This document shows positions 1 to 9,073 of a DNA stretch of 64,000 bases, piece by piece. The notes under the pieces are model-generated. The model was not told where the DNA came from, ran no database searches, and saw only the letters and a list, made by a program, of their open reading frames with translations. The DNA is taken from positions 868,001 to 932,000 of the forward strand of contig OW818657.1 in assembly GCA_942492905.1 (NCBI GenBank), given 5' to 3'. This stretch comes from CAIZWU01 sp942492905 (lineage in GTDB: Bacteria; Verrucomicrobiota; Verrucomicrobiia; Verrucomicrobiales; V1-33). Position 1 is the stretch's first letter. Every line of letters begins with the position of its first letter. Position numbers and translations under genes: made by a program.

Positions 1-18
1 GGGACGGTGCGGACCACC

Positions 19-567
19 CTAAGCCTTTGATTTCCGCACGCGCTTCTTTGGCTCGGGGGCGAGGGTCATTTGAGGAGTGACACGGATGCCCATGCGCTTG
101 TAGTAGTCGAGCATTTTGTCCGTAGCGACGCGGCTGGCTTCCAGAACGATGCGGGACATTTCCGACATCTCGCGGGGCGGGTTTTCCTGCAGCTGGGTGG
201 ATTCTAGCATGGCCGTAAGTTCTTGGAGGGAATGGGTCGCGCTGTCGCGCGATTTGCACAGCCGGCGGTTTCCCATTGTCCCACGGGCCCCATTCATCAG
301 CAAGAGGAAGGTAGTCATGCAGGAAGTGCGACCGGCTGCGGTGGTAGCGGCGGCCGATGTCGTCTTCCCGGACATGGTGGCCGCCGAGTTTCACGCGCAA
401 GGCCACGTGGGCCACGGCCTGGGAAAGGGGTCATACAGGATGCAATGGAGGAGCAGACGGTATCTTTCGGCCTTTGCCTCCCGCAGCAAGGCGATCCAGG
501 CATTCCGAAGTGGTCTGGTTCGAACCCCGGGTTTCGAAGATGCCGGCCTCAAGAAATTCTCCGGCGG
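19..567 (-). pseudogene. Decayed zeta-toxin-like P-loop kinase gene
   Basis: Read on the minus strand, the region gives one continuous zeta-toxin-like protein only if the frame is changed at least three times. Segments in order are 'GEFLEAGIFET' (about 565-532), 'WIALLREAKAERYRLLLH' (about 503-450), 'VALRVKLGGHHVREDDIGRR' running on to 'YLPLADEW' (about 408-235), and 'ELTAMLESTQLQENPPREMS' to the end (about 228-20). The third segment has the family's GGHxxxExxIxRRYxRS and PLADxW signature. Segments one and three share a frame, and two and four share another. The N-terminal Walker A half is missing. Zeta-type proteins phosphorylate UDP-activated sugars, and many verrucomicrobial chromosomes carry stand-alone copies; this copy appears dead. 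The last 118 codons are still open (19-375) and a short product cannot be excluded. Confidence 0.6.
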
Positions 568-770
568 TTTCGTGTGTGTGGGCATGGTGCTACTCAGGAT
601 GACCCATTCGGGGAGTTCGGGGTTTCAGGTGGGCTTGGCTGACGGCAAGCATATGACTGGTTGTGCGCATTGGAATTAAACAGGAAGGCCAAAGGGGCCT
701 GATTCCCAAAACGCATGAAGCGAAAAATGGCTTAGATGGAGTTCCAGAATCAGGAATCCTTTGCCTGCCT

Positions 771-3700
771 TTATTGTGGTGGAATCCGCTCTGTTCTCAG
801 ACGGTAAAACAGTCTGGGGCTCTCTATCGGCGTGGTGCGAGGCCAGACATCCAGAATAAAGGAACCGGAGGTCTCACTGTGTAGTAAGCTGCTCGCACCG
901 GAGTGCGTGAAGCGGTAGTTCAATCCGCGCGATTCCATCAAGCGTTCCCATGCCAACGAGTCGGGGGATACGGCGCACTCGATTATCCACGCAAGATCCG
1001 GTGCCTTGCTTAATTTGACGCTGAATCCTGGCACGCCATCGGGGGTGGAGATCACCATGCCCGGGCCGTCGCCCGCTGGAAGGGTCGCATCGGAAGGGGA
1101 TGATCCCATCGCGTATTCCAGGAAATTATTCCACCCATCCCCGTCAGCGTCGTCGAAGGAACCACTGCCGTTTGATGGCAATTGCTGGCGCCAGAGATCG
1201 TAGGGCAGGGCAGGCTGCACGTTGAGTGTGACCAGAATGGGTGCGGACAGGCCATCCTTGCCCCTGATTTGATAGGTGAAACCCACGCTGCCACTGAAAT
1301 CGGTCGGCGGAGTGTATTTGAAATGGCCGTCTGTCCCGATCATGGTAAGAGTGCCGGTCGAAACCCCGGAAAACACCAATCCGGTGACTGGATCGTAGAG
1401 GGAACCTGCCGGTCCGTATAGCCCATCATTGTCCATTACTCCAGGTCCGTAGTTGTCAGAAGAAAGGAAGGTGCTGTTCTGCGGGCAGGTAAAAACGTCA
1501 GGGATGCCGGCCGGCGGCTGGGATAATCCGCTAATCGTGAGGCGCACCGGAACTGGATCGCTGCTGATGCCCGCTTCCAGGCTTTCGAGGCGAAGTCCCA
1601 GATCAGATGAAGTTGCGGTAGAGTTATGGAGGGAAATGGCGAGCACATTTGAGCCCGCCAGCAGGGGTACTGCCGGCAGGTCAACGGTCCTCAGAATGGC
1701 CTCGTCAGTGTCCGCTTGTCCGGGGGGTCCAGACAAAAGAGTGAAAGTATCCGGGGCCGTCGCAAAGGCTGCGGAGGTGTTGTTCAAGACCCGGCCACGC
1801 TCCACCCCGTTGATGTAGATGATGGCGGCATCATCACAATACAGCATTATCCGAAGGGGCAAGGTCACCGCTTTTTCCGAGGAAAAAGCCGTTCGGAAAT
1901 AGGTCGTGTAGCGGGAACCAGGGGGCGGTACTGCCAGATTCACCACGCCGGGGGATGCCGGTGCCGCAAGGCCGCCATAACTGATGATTCCGCTGCCTCC
2001 AGACCAGGTGGTGTCGATGAATTCCGGAGTTGCCCACGTGGTGGGAAAGGCCGGATTCGCCACCGCCGGGCTGACTCCATTCACTGGGTGCAGGTATTTC
2101 CATGGCGTCCGGGCATCAAGATATTGACGGTAGGGAATGGTTTCCACTTGATACGAAAACAGGAGATCGCCGGAGGCATTCGGACTTGGTGATGCCGTGA
2201 AATCCCCGTTGGGTTGCATTGTCACCGAGCCCCATGAGGGCGGATGGTTGACCCGATACACTCCGGGCGGCGGGGCAGGGTCATTGGCCTGAACCCCCGC
2301 AGGCGCGCCGCCCAGACCATTGGCGGTCAGGGGCGTGCCTTGCGTCGTGATGTAACCATCATCGCCGGTCAAGCCCGGCACGGTGGCGTCGACGATGGTT
2401 AATATTAGATTTTGGGAGGATTGGGGCATCTCAAGGCTGGTCACTTTCAGAAAAATTGTCTCACGGCCTTCATCCAGGGGGTCGCCGTGGATCAAGACCG
2501 GGATCCTGACACGGTTGGATCCTGCTTTCAGCAGCAGCGGGGCGTCCGGCAGGAGGAAGTCAGTCCCGGAAACCGCGGTGCCGCCCACGGCCAGGGAAGG
2601 AGTCAAGGTCACGTCCCGGTCCGGTGCCACTTGCAGGATATACTCTACCGATTGCATCATGGAGCCCGACGGTGGCTCATACAGGATGGTGGCTCCCGTG
2701 GGGATACGCCTTCCGGTCGTCTGGGAATCTGAGAGGGTAAAGGTATGCGGAGGGGCAGCTTTGCCAAAAGCCGGGGGATCAATCTCCAATTCGAAAGTTT
2801 CCTGTCGCTCAACCATCCGGTCGGCGAAAACACGGATCGGAAACTCCGCGCCCACAAAAGGGATGGAGGCGCGCGGGCCACACACCAGTCTGAAATCAAC
2901 CGGGGCATAGTCTGCTCCGGCCATCGCGCTGCCGGTATCCCGCGAATGGACTCTGACACTTTGCGGAAAGGGCGGTGCCCGGTTGGCGGATAGCAGCATT
3001 TTATGGACAGTCTCGCCACCATACGATTCTGCGGCCAAGTAGCTGGAGCCACCGGGGTAAGCGATGGAATAGACGAGGGAATCATCGTCCGCCACGGCAA
3101 GGGGCAGCCCGGCCCGGTAAAGCCGGATCCGCGGCGTGTCGGTGTTGGCTTCAAACATCTGGAGCAAGGTTTGGTTACTGTTGGAAAAGGCCGCCACACT
3201 GTTTTCCACGGGCAATTGACCACTTGGGACCCAGGGGGCATTTGGCGGACCGGTGCGGGTGTAAATACTTCCCCCGCCGGCAACGGCGGATTCTGTCAGG
3301 AATTCCAAGCGGGGAACCGACACGCTGGAAGGAAGCGTTTGCTCCAGTTCCCATATTCCGTTGGCAGATTCCCGGTAAATCTTCACATTCCCAAGGTATT
3401 CCTGCACAAACAAGGTTTGGTTCCGGAGATGCACTTCACGGAAATTCTGCGGGCCAGGATGGAAAAAAGTATTTTTCAAGATCCAGCCGGGCAGAACGCC
3501 ACGGGTCCTTTGGTAGGCCCTCACTTCCTGACCGTTCACACTCTTGAAGATCAGCCATTCCCCGTTTGTGTCCTGCAAGTCGCCTGCGGGCTGAATCTGC
3601 CGGGCATGATTGATCAGCCGCCACGGCCAGGATCCGGTGACGCGCTCATACAGGAGAGATCCCCAGGACACGTGGTTCCGATCGATCAGCTTCACGCGCT

Positions 3701-6143
3701 CTGCGATGCCACCAGGGGAATACCCGCCATATTGTGAAAACTCCAGACTCAGCTCCCAGGGGGCAGTCACTGGCCCCGTGCGCTGATAGAGCCTCAGGAC
3801 ATTCCTCGGCGCGTCATAGAGGGCATGGACGGTGGAGACCGCCAAAGTCTCTCCATCTGTGTCCAACTCGCAGGTGGAATTGGGGTCGATGTCCAGTTTT
3901 AGAATCTGTGGCGTGGCCAGTCGCGGACTGCCTGTATCCGAAATTCTATAACAGGCCACTACGCCCTGAGGGGGGGCGCCGGCCACGGAAGTGCCGCTCT
4001 TCAATCCGAAAATCCATCCACCGCCGGCCGTGATGCGCTCGATTCCCGCAGGGCCAGTGATATTTGCCGGCAATGCAGGCAACCAGCCTTCGTGAACCAG
4101 ACCAAGCGTGCCAGGGCTGAGCAAACCCTCGGGCAGTGAGAACCATGCGCTGACCGCCTCCTCGGCGGCTTCCGCCAATTCGTCCTGATTTGCGCTGACA
4201 TGGAAGGAGGTGGCCGGAACTGCGGCACTCAGCAAGCGACTGTCTCTCATTCCAGGCAAGTCGAGGCTCAAGGTCGAAAGAGGCAGTGTGGCTGGCGGAT
4301 TGTCGAGGCCGCTCACCTCGATTCCGACACTCACCGGCCCGGTGGGCAGGGACGTTCCGGTGACTGGGACCTGGCGCAACGACAGGGTGCTTTCCCCCAG
4401 ACCCTCCAGCAGTGGGGTCGCACTTCCGATGACAACCGGAGGCATATTACTATTCCAAATATTGGCAGAAACCTCGACCGCTGCCTGTCCAGCTGTGGCC
4501 ATCCTGATGGTCAGGAGTTCTTCGGGTTCCACCAAATCGTCCGCGAGAAGCGTGAAGGGAATCATGGTCCGCCTTTGTCCTTTGTTGATCAGAACGCTGC
4601 CATTCAACGCTGTGAAATCCTGCCCGGCGACTGCGGTGCCGGAGATAAAATCGTGGGTAACCAGCACGTCTGTCTCCGCGGGCAGCGGCAATTCCGCATA
4701 GCATTCAGCCTCGCTGCTCCCCGAGGCCGGTTCAGGGTGCGGGGATACTGCAATCGAAAGCTTGCTCCGATCATCATCTTTGACGATGACCTCACCCCCT
4801 TGGAATTTCCGCACCACCACTTGATGGGGTGTGTAGCCGTCGGTCGCGTTTGAGATCAGTTCTCCCCGGTTCCAAAATAGATTCAGTCCATACCCGGGTC
4901 CGGGGCCTTGCAACGTGCCGGCTGGCTTCCAAATGCTGCGGTTTACGGCATCCCGCAGGTAAAGTTTTACGGTGCCTTCAGGCTTGGTCTCGCCGAACCG
5001 GATACCCCGGCCGACGGCCAACCAATCCCCCGCCAAGGCCAGACTGATTTCATATCCTCCGCCGGTGTCAGGCAGGGGCAATGTCGCGGTCCTGGCCCAG
5101 CCACCCTCCTGAGGCAGCCGTTCATGGATTTCCAGTCCGTTGGCGCTGGTTACTGCTAACATGCCCTCCGCTCCCGTCACCGCATATGGCATTTGGGTGG
5201 GGAACCCAGCGATTTGGTAAACGGGCTGCCACGAATCCTCCGTCCCCTGCGACCGCTCCAGAATCTGCACCGAGCCGCCGAATCGAGGGACCACCACGAA
5301 ATCCTCCCGGAACAAAATCGCTCCGTTAATCCCCATGGTCCCGGTCATCCTCCAGCCGGTTGGCTGCGCTGGGTCCAGGCGGTAAACGAGGAACTCGTAA
5401 TTCAACTCCAAGCCCAGCCGGTCCTCTGCCAGAAAGACCTGTCCTGGGGCAGTTCCATACAGGATGGTTTTTTTCACCCATGTGAAAGGTGCCGCCGGAT
5501 TTCTCAGCCAGGTGTGAAGTTGCCCATCCTTAAAAACTACCATGGCATACTTGGAAACGCAGATCTGACCGGCAGGGTAGGAATTTGGAACTATCTGAAT
5601 AGTGGAGCGCAGCGTCAGCGTTCCACCGACGGACCGCTCATAGGTATCCAGATACGTCGTCTGAGTGGCGTAAATGCTGCGTCGGGCTACCACTAGATCG
5701 TCCTGCCAATACAAGACCTCGTAGTCAGCATTCGGGAGATTGAATTCCGGTGGACTGACCGGCGCGCTCATGCTCTCCGCCCAGGTCGGTGCTGTGGAAG
5801 GCCGGGCGATCAGGTGCAGCCCGCCATGCTCTTCCGGCAAAAGATCCGGCAAAACCGGTATTTCAATGGTGCCGGAACTTGCGGGACCGGCTGGGAAAGT
5901 TTGCTTCGACTGATAGGGGCTAAAATCCGTCCCCGCCCGCAAGCGGTGCGGGATCAGCGCCCAATCATAAGTCTCGGTAGAGGCCAAAGCGGGCAATGAG
6001 TAGTGGAAAACAGCATTCACCGCCGATGTATCATGTTCTATCACTTCATCTCCGGTCACAACCGGTGAGGCAGAAGCCATGAATGATCCGGGGCCGCCAA
6101 CGCAGAACCCAATCAGGCAGATTAATGCTGGAAAACGAATCAT
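771..6143 (-). CDS. Giant exported multidomain protein with Calx-beta repeats
   Basis: About 1790 residues. A hydrophobic signal peptide starts at the chosen ATG (MIRFPALICLIGFC...); in-frame ATGs 12 and 24 bases upstream are alternatives. The N-terminal third and a middle block (roughly residues 690-1010) hold repeated 'RTGPxxAPW' and 'LAVG' beta strands resembling an integrin-like propeller. Calx-beta-like modules, with 'VKDDDRSKLSIAV' and 'GTAVAGQDFTALNGSV' motifs, follow each block. Two cadherin-like linkers ('GDDGYITTQGTPLTANGLG', 'PDVFTCPQNSTFLSSDNYG') flank a galactose-binding-like domain ('YCDDAAIIYINGVERGR'). The end carries 'DADGDGWNNFLEYAMG', a tail common in exported verrucomicrobial proteins. 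Probably a surface or extracellular adhesin; the ligand is unknown. It stands alone, with no operon partner. Confidence 0.85.
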   Translation of the reverse strand: MIRFPALICLIGFCVGGPGSFMASASPVVTGDEVIEHDTSAVNAVFHYSLPALASTETYDWALIPHRLRAGTDFSPYQSKQTFPAGPASSGTIEIPVLPDLLPEEHGGLHLIARPSTAPTWAESMSAPVSPPEFNLPNADYEVLYWQDDLVVARRSIYATQTTYLDTYERSVGGTLTLRSTIQIVPNSYPAGQICVSKYAMVVFKDGQLHTWLRNPAAPFTWVKKTILYGTAPGQVFLAEDRLGLELNYEFLVYRLDPAQPTGWRMTGTMGINGAILFREDFVVVPRFGGSVQILERSQGTEDSWQPVYQIAGFPTQMPYAVTGAEGMLAVTSANGLEIHERLPQEGGWARTATLPLPDTGGGYEISLALAGDWLAVGRGIRFGETKPEGTVKLYLRDAVNRSIWKPAGTLQGPGPGYGLNLFWNRGELISNATDGYTPHQVVVRKFQGGEVIVKDDDRSKLSIAVSPHPEPASGSSEAECYAELPLPAETDVLVTHDFISGTAVAGQDFTALNGSVLINKGQRRTMIPFTLLADDLVEPEELLTIRMATAGQAAVEVSANIWNSNMPPVVIGSATPLLEGLGESTLSLRQVPVTGTSLPTGPVSVGIEVSGLDNPPATLPLSTLSLDLPGMRDSRLLSAAVPATSFHVSANQDELAEAAEEAVSAWFSLPEGLLSPGTLGLVHEGWLPALPANITGPAGIERITAGGGWIFGLKSGTSVAGAPPQGVVACYRISDTGSPRLATPQILKLDIDPNSTCELDTDGETLAVSTVHALYDAPRNVLRLYQRTGPVTAPWELSLEFSQYGGYSPGGIAERVKLIDRNHVSWGSLLYERVTGSWPWRLINHARQIQPAGDLQDTNGEWLIFKSVNGQEVRAYQRTRGVLPGWILKNTFFHPGPQNFREVHLRNQTLFVQEYLGNVKIYRESANGIWELEQTLPSSVSVPRLEFLTESAVAGGGSIYTRTGPPNAPWVPSGQLPVENSVAAFSNSNQTLLQMFEANTDTPRIRLYRAGLPLAVADDDSLVYSIAYPGGSSYLAAESYGGETVHKMLLSANRAPPFPQSVRVHSRDTGSAMAGADYAPVDFRLVCGPRASIPFVGAEFPIRVFADRMVERQETFELEIDPPAFGKAAPPHTFTLSDSQTTGRRIPTGATILYEPPSGSMMQSVEYILQVAPDRDVTLTPSLAVGGTAVSGTDFLLPDAPLLLKAGSNRVRIPVLIHGDPLDEGRETIFLKVTSLEMPQSSQNLILTIVDATVPGLTGDDGYITTQGTPLTANGLGGAPAGVQANDPAPPPGVYRVNHPPSWGSVTMQPNGDFTASPSPNASGDLLFSYQVETIPYRQYLDARTPWKYLHPVNGVSPAVANPAFPTTWATPEFIDTTWSGGSGIISYGGLAAPASPGVVNLAVPPPGSRYTTYFRTAFSSEKAVTLPLRIMLYCDDAAIIYINGVERGRVLNNTSAAFATAPDTFTLLSGPPGQADTDEAILRTVDLPAVPLLAGSNVLAISLHNSTATSSDLGLRLESLEAGISSDPVPVRLTISGLSQPPAGIPDVFTCPQNSTFLSSDNYGPGVMDNDGLYGPAGSLYDPVTGLVFSGVSTGTLTMIGTDGHFKYTPPTDFSGSVGFTYQIRGKDGLSAPILVTLNVQPALPYDLWRQQLPSNGSGSFDDADGDGWNNFLEYAMGSSPSDATLPAGDGPGMVISTPDGVPGFSVKLSKAPDLAWIIECAVSPDSLAWERLMESRGLNYRFTHSGASSLLHSETSGSFILDVWPRTTPIESPRLFYRLRTERIPPQ

Positions 6144-6403
6144 AAGCTCAGTCATCCGGCAGCCCAAAAGTCAATTCAGGGCACCGGAAAAATGCTAGAC
6201 TATCCAGCGGTCCAGGAAATGGCCAGTAAAAACTGCACCGCTTCCGGCAGTCGTTGGTGGTGTGCCGCTTTGGCTGCCTGACCAGTCATTTAGGGTTGGT
6301 CAGGGAGGCCCACCTGATTGTGGTGGCCCATTGGTTGCCGTCGCCTTGAGAGTGCGGCTCCTGTAAAGTGCGGGGGGAATCCGGGGCGAGGGAGCTGCGC
6401 TGG

Positions 6404-8350
6404 TCATTTCCAGTCCCAGGTTTCGTTGAAGAACCCGGCGTCCAGCACCTTTCCGGCGGCTTCCGCGGTGGGAGGGGACGTGATGTCGAGGATCGCCCAG
6501 TCGGGGAGTTTTGGGTTTTGCTGGGAGTTCGTCTTGCTGTGGGCCTCCCGCCAGGTGGGGCCGCTGTTGAGGACGATGTAGTGGAAATCCAACTCGCCAA
6601 CAGGGTAGATGAGAACAGGAAGATGGCCGGTGGTGGGGTATGTCTTGCCGTTGGCGGTCAGACTTTCCATATTCCACCGGATCGGCAGCTTGGGGAGGAC
6701 GTCGGTGATGTAGGGGTTGCTGACGGGGTCGCCCCAAAGGATGAGATTGTAGTGTTGGAGGTCCATTTCTGTCACTTCGGAAGCTTTTTTGACGCGGGCG
6801 TCGCCGCGGAAGAGGGTGCGCCAACGGCTGATCTGGGCGGCGGATTCTTTTTGCACCCAGGCGTCGGTCTCGGGGCTGAAGCCGGGTTTGTCCGGGAGCA
6901 CATGGAGGAAGGGGGCGTTGAAGGCGTCGTCGATGGGGCCTTTGAGGTCGGGGTTTTTGCGCATTTGGAGGTCGGGTTCGTAGAGCGTCCAACTTCCATT
7001 TTCCATTTTGAGGTGGATAGCCTTTCCTGCGGGAGCTTTGAGAGACTGCCCGTCGATGGTTAGGGCGACAGCATGGCGGAACGGAATCCGGTCGGGGGTT
7101 CCGATACTCATGGAGACGACATTTTTGGTCGTGACTGAGAGTTTGGTGGCTTGGGGGATGGGCTTGTCCAGCTCGGCGTCGACGCGGGTATCCTGCCAAT
7201 GTTCCTGGAGGCCGTGGACGTGGAGCCAATGGAGCGATGCGTGGGCGAGGGTGCGGGTTTGGAGGGAGAGTTTTAAGGGATAGGGCAGGGTGGGGTTGAG
7301 GAGGGCGGCCTGGACCTGGTCCTGGATTTGCTGGCGGACGGCGGGGTCGTATTTGTGGCCCATGTTGGGGCCGATGTAGTGGGTGAGGGCGGCGCCGTGT
7401 TTTTGGAATTCCCCGGCCATGATGTCGGCGGAGGCTTTTTGGGCGTCTTTCTCGCCGCTGTAGGAGATGACGGGGAGGTTGAGGAGATTGCGGGTGTAAC
7501 CGGGCACGTCGTTGAGGCCCCAGAGGGTTTGTTCCCAGGCGGGAGTGGCGGCGATTTTGTCGGGGGTGAGCTTTTGGTAGCGCTTTACGTCGACAAATCC
7601 GGCGCCGGTGTGGACGACGGCCCATTGGTCCGGGTAGTGAGCGCCCAGCAGCCATGCTCCGGCGCCGCCCATGGAGAATCCCGCGATGGCGGTGCGCTTG
7701 GGATCAATCTTTTCTTGGTAGATGAGGAGCTGGCGGACATCGAGGACGTCCTGCTCGCCGGGGCCCTTATAACCGATGCAGTAGCGGCCCCAGGGGTGGA
7801 CGATGATGGTGCCAGGCGGCTTGAATTCGCCGCCCTTTTTCATGCGCTCGTGGATGAAGTGGAGGTCGGTGCGGGAATCGCCGCGGCCTTGGAGCCAGAA
7901 CCAGGCGGGGGCGTTGGTTTTGGGAGTGTTGTCAGGGATTTCGAGGCCAAAGGGCTGGGGGGAGCCGTCGATATCGCTGTAATAACCACGGACGACGAAG
8001 CCGGTGGCGGTGTGCCACGGATAGCGCAGCGCGGCGAGGTCGGTGATGCGGCGGTCGGCTTCGGCGAGGAGGTCGCGGGCTTTGCCGGTGTCTTCGGGTT
8101 TGTAGAACTCTTTGTTTTCGATGGCGTATCGGACGGCTTTGAGAAATATCTCGGCGTTGGCGTTTTCGGGGTCTTTGCGGAGGGCCTTGAAGCGTTTGGT
8201 GAGAGCTTCGAGGGTGGCGGTGAGGGCGGTGCGGTCGGGGTCGGTGAGTTTATCGCCGATGGGCGGGATGACGCGGGGGAGGAGCGGGGTTTCCGCCCGG
8301 AGGCCGAAGGTGAGGAGGAGCAGCAGCGGGAGCGGGAGGAAACGTTTCAT
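6404..8350 (-). CDS. Exported prolyl-oligopeptidase/esterase-like hydrolase
   Basis: 648 residues from an ATG followed by a clear signal peptide (MKRFLPLPLLLLLTFGLRA). The alpha/beta-hydrolase core has the nucleophile elbow GFSMGGAGAW, a likely acid in 'YSGEKDAQK' and a likely catalytic His in 'GPNMGHKYD', so the triad seems complete. A helical N-terminal segment precedes the hydrolase, and about 250 residues follow it with a second beta-rich region ('LILWGDPVSNPYITDVLPKL'). This layout matches the prolyl oligopeptidase family S9-type proteins of Planctomycetes and Verrucomicrobia, which act on esters or peptides outside the cytoplasm; the substrate cannot be read from sequence. The frame stays open upstream to 9613, but the signal peptide fixes the start here. 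Confidence 0.85.
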   Translation of the reverse strand: MKRFLPLPLLLLLTFGLRAETPLLPRVIPPIGDKLTDPDRTALTATLEALTKRFKALRKDPENANAEIFLKAVRYAIENKEFYKPEDTGKARDLLAEADRRITDLAALRYPWHTATGFVVRGYYSDIDGSPQPFGLEIPDNTPKTNAPAWFWLQGRGDSRTDLHFIHERMKKGGEFKPPGTIIVHPWGRYCIGYKGPGEQDVLDVRQLLIYQEKIDPKRTAIAGFSMGGAGAWLLGAHYPDQWAVVHTGAGFVDVKRYQKLTPDKIAATPAWEQTLWGLNDVPGYTRNLLNLPVISYSGEKDAQKASADIMAGEFQKHGAALTHYIGPNMGHKYDPAVRQQIQDQVQAALLNPTLPYPLKLSLQTRTLAHASLHWLHVHGLQEHWQDTRVDAELDKPIPQATKLSVTTKNVVSMSIGTPDRIPFRHAVALTIDGQSLKAPAGKAIHLKMENGSWTLYEPDLQMRKNPDLKGPIDDAFNAPFLHVLPDKPGFSPETDAWVQKESAAQISRWRTLFRGDARVKKASEVTEMDLQHYNLILWGDPVSNPYITDVLPKLPIRWNMESLTANGKTYPTTGHLPVLIYPVGELDFHYIVLNSGPTWREAHSKTNSQQNPKLPDWAILDITSPPTAEAAGKVLDAGFFNETWDWK

Positions 8351-8437
8351 GGCAGGGCGCGGTGGAAACTGGAATAGCGGGAAAGGGAAGCTGAACGCAA
8401 GGCCTTGCTGATACGCGGGGGCGGGGCATGATCCATC

Positions 8438-9010
8438 ATGCTGCGCCGCGTCTTCCGCCGGATCCTGACACCCCCGATGGTGGTGCTGGCGGCGCTGTTC
8501 ATTTTTATCGAGGAGTGGCTGTGGGTGAGGATGACCGCCGCGATGTCGTGGGTGACGCGGTGGCCGGCGATTCTTTGGTTGGAGGCACGTCTGGCGAGGT
8601 TGCCGGCGTGGGCGGCAGTGATTTGTTTTTTCCTGCCGGGGCTGATGTTGCTGCCGGTGAAGATTGGGGCGCTTTTTCTGATGGGGCGCGGTCATGTGAT
8701 CACCGGGGTGGGAGTGATTGTGGCGGCCAAAGTGCTGGGGACCGCGGTGGTGGCGCGGTTCTTCCTGGTTTGTAAACCGGTCCTGATGGGCGTCGGATGG
8801 TTCCGCGCGGGACATGATTGGATGATGCGGGTGAAGGATGGGCTTTATGCCCGGCTGCGGGCGATGCCGGCCTGGCAAAGGGCAGTGCGCTTGAAGGACC
8901 GGGCAAAACGGTGGCTGGGGCGACTGAAACCGGGGGTGGTCGCCCGGCGTTGGAGGGCCATTGGCGAGCGGTTGCGGCGCCGGGTGAACCGGAGCGGGGG
9001 CCGGGGTTAA
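8438..9010 (+). CDS. Integral membrane protein with basic C-terminal tail
   Basis: 190 residues. Three hydrophobic stretches can be seen: around residues 14-32 (VVLAALFIFIEEWLW), 55-80 (LPAWAAVICFFLPGLMLLP) and 86-112 (HVITGVGVIVAAKVLGTAVV). They are followed by about 70 residues very rich in Arg, Lys and Trp, ending in RRRVNRSGGRG, which should lie in the cytoplasm. No catalytic motif is visible. It is divergent from the esterase gene (87 bases between the starts) and 63 bases ahead of the next plus-strand gene. Function unknown; similar small 'transmembrane protein' annotations exist in proteobacteria, but the relationship is not established here. Confidence 0.7.
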   Translation: MLRRVFRRILTPPMVVLAALFIFIEEWLWVRMTAAMSWVTRWPAILWLEARLARLPAWAAVICFFLPGLMLLPVKIGALFLMGRGHVITGVGVIVAAKVLGTAVVARFFLVCKPVLMGVGWFRAGHDWMMRVKDGLYARLRAMPAWQRAVRLKDRAKRWLGRLKPGVVARRWRAIGERLRRRVNRSGGRG

Positions 9011-9073
9011 GCCGCGGTAAATTCGAGGATTTCGACTTCCGGTTTGAAATTGTGGAGTTAAGATGCGGGCTTC

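Noticed and set aside
116..679. 187-codon plus-strand ORF at the window start
   Set aside because: It is antisense to the zeta-toxin-like remnant, whose conserved motifs decide the strand.
6277..6304. Hairpin CCTGACCA / TGGTCAGG
   Set aside because: Eight-base stem with a 12-base loop and no T run; too weak to call a terminator.
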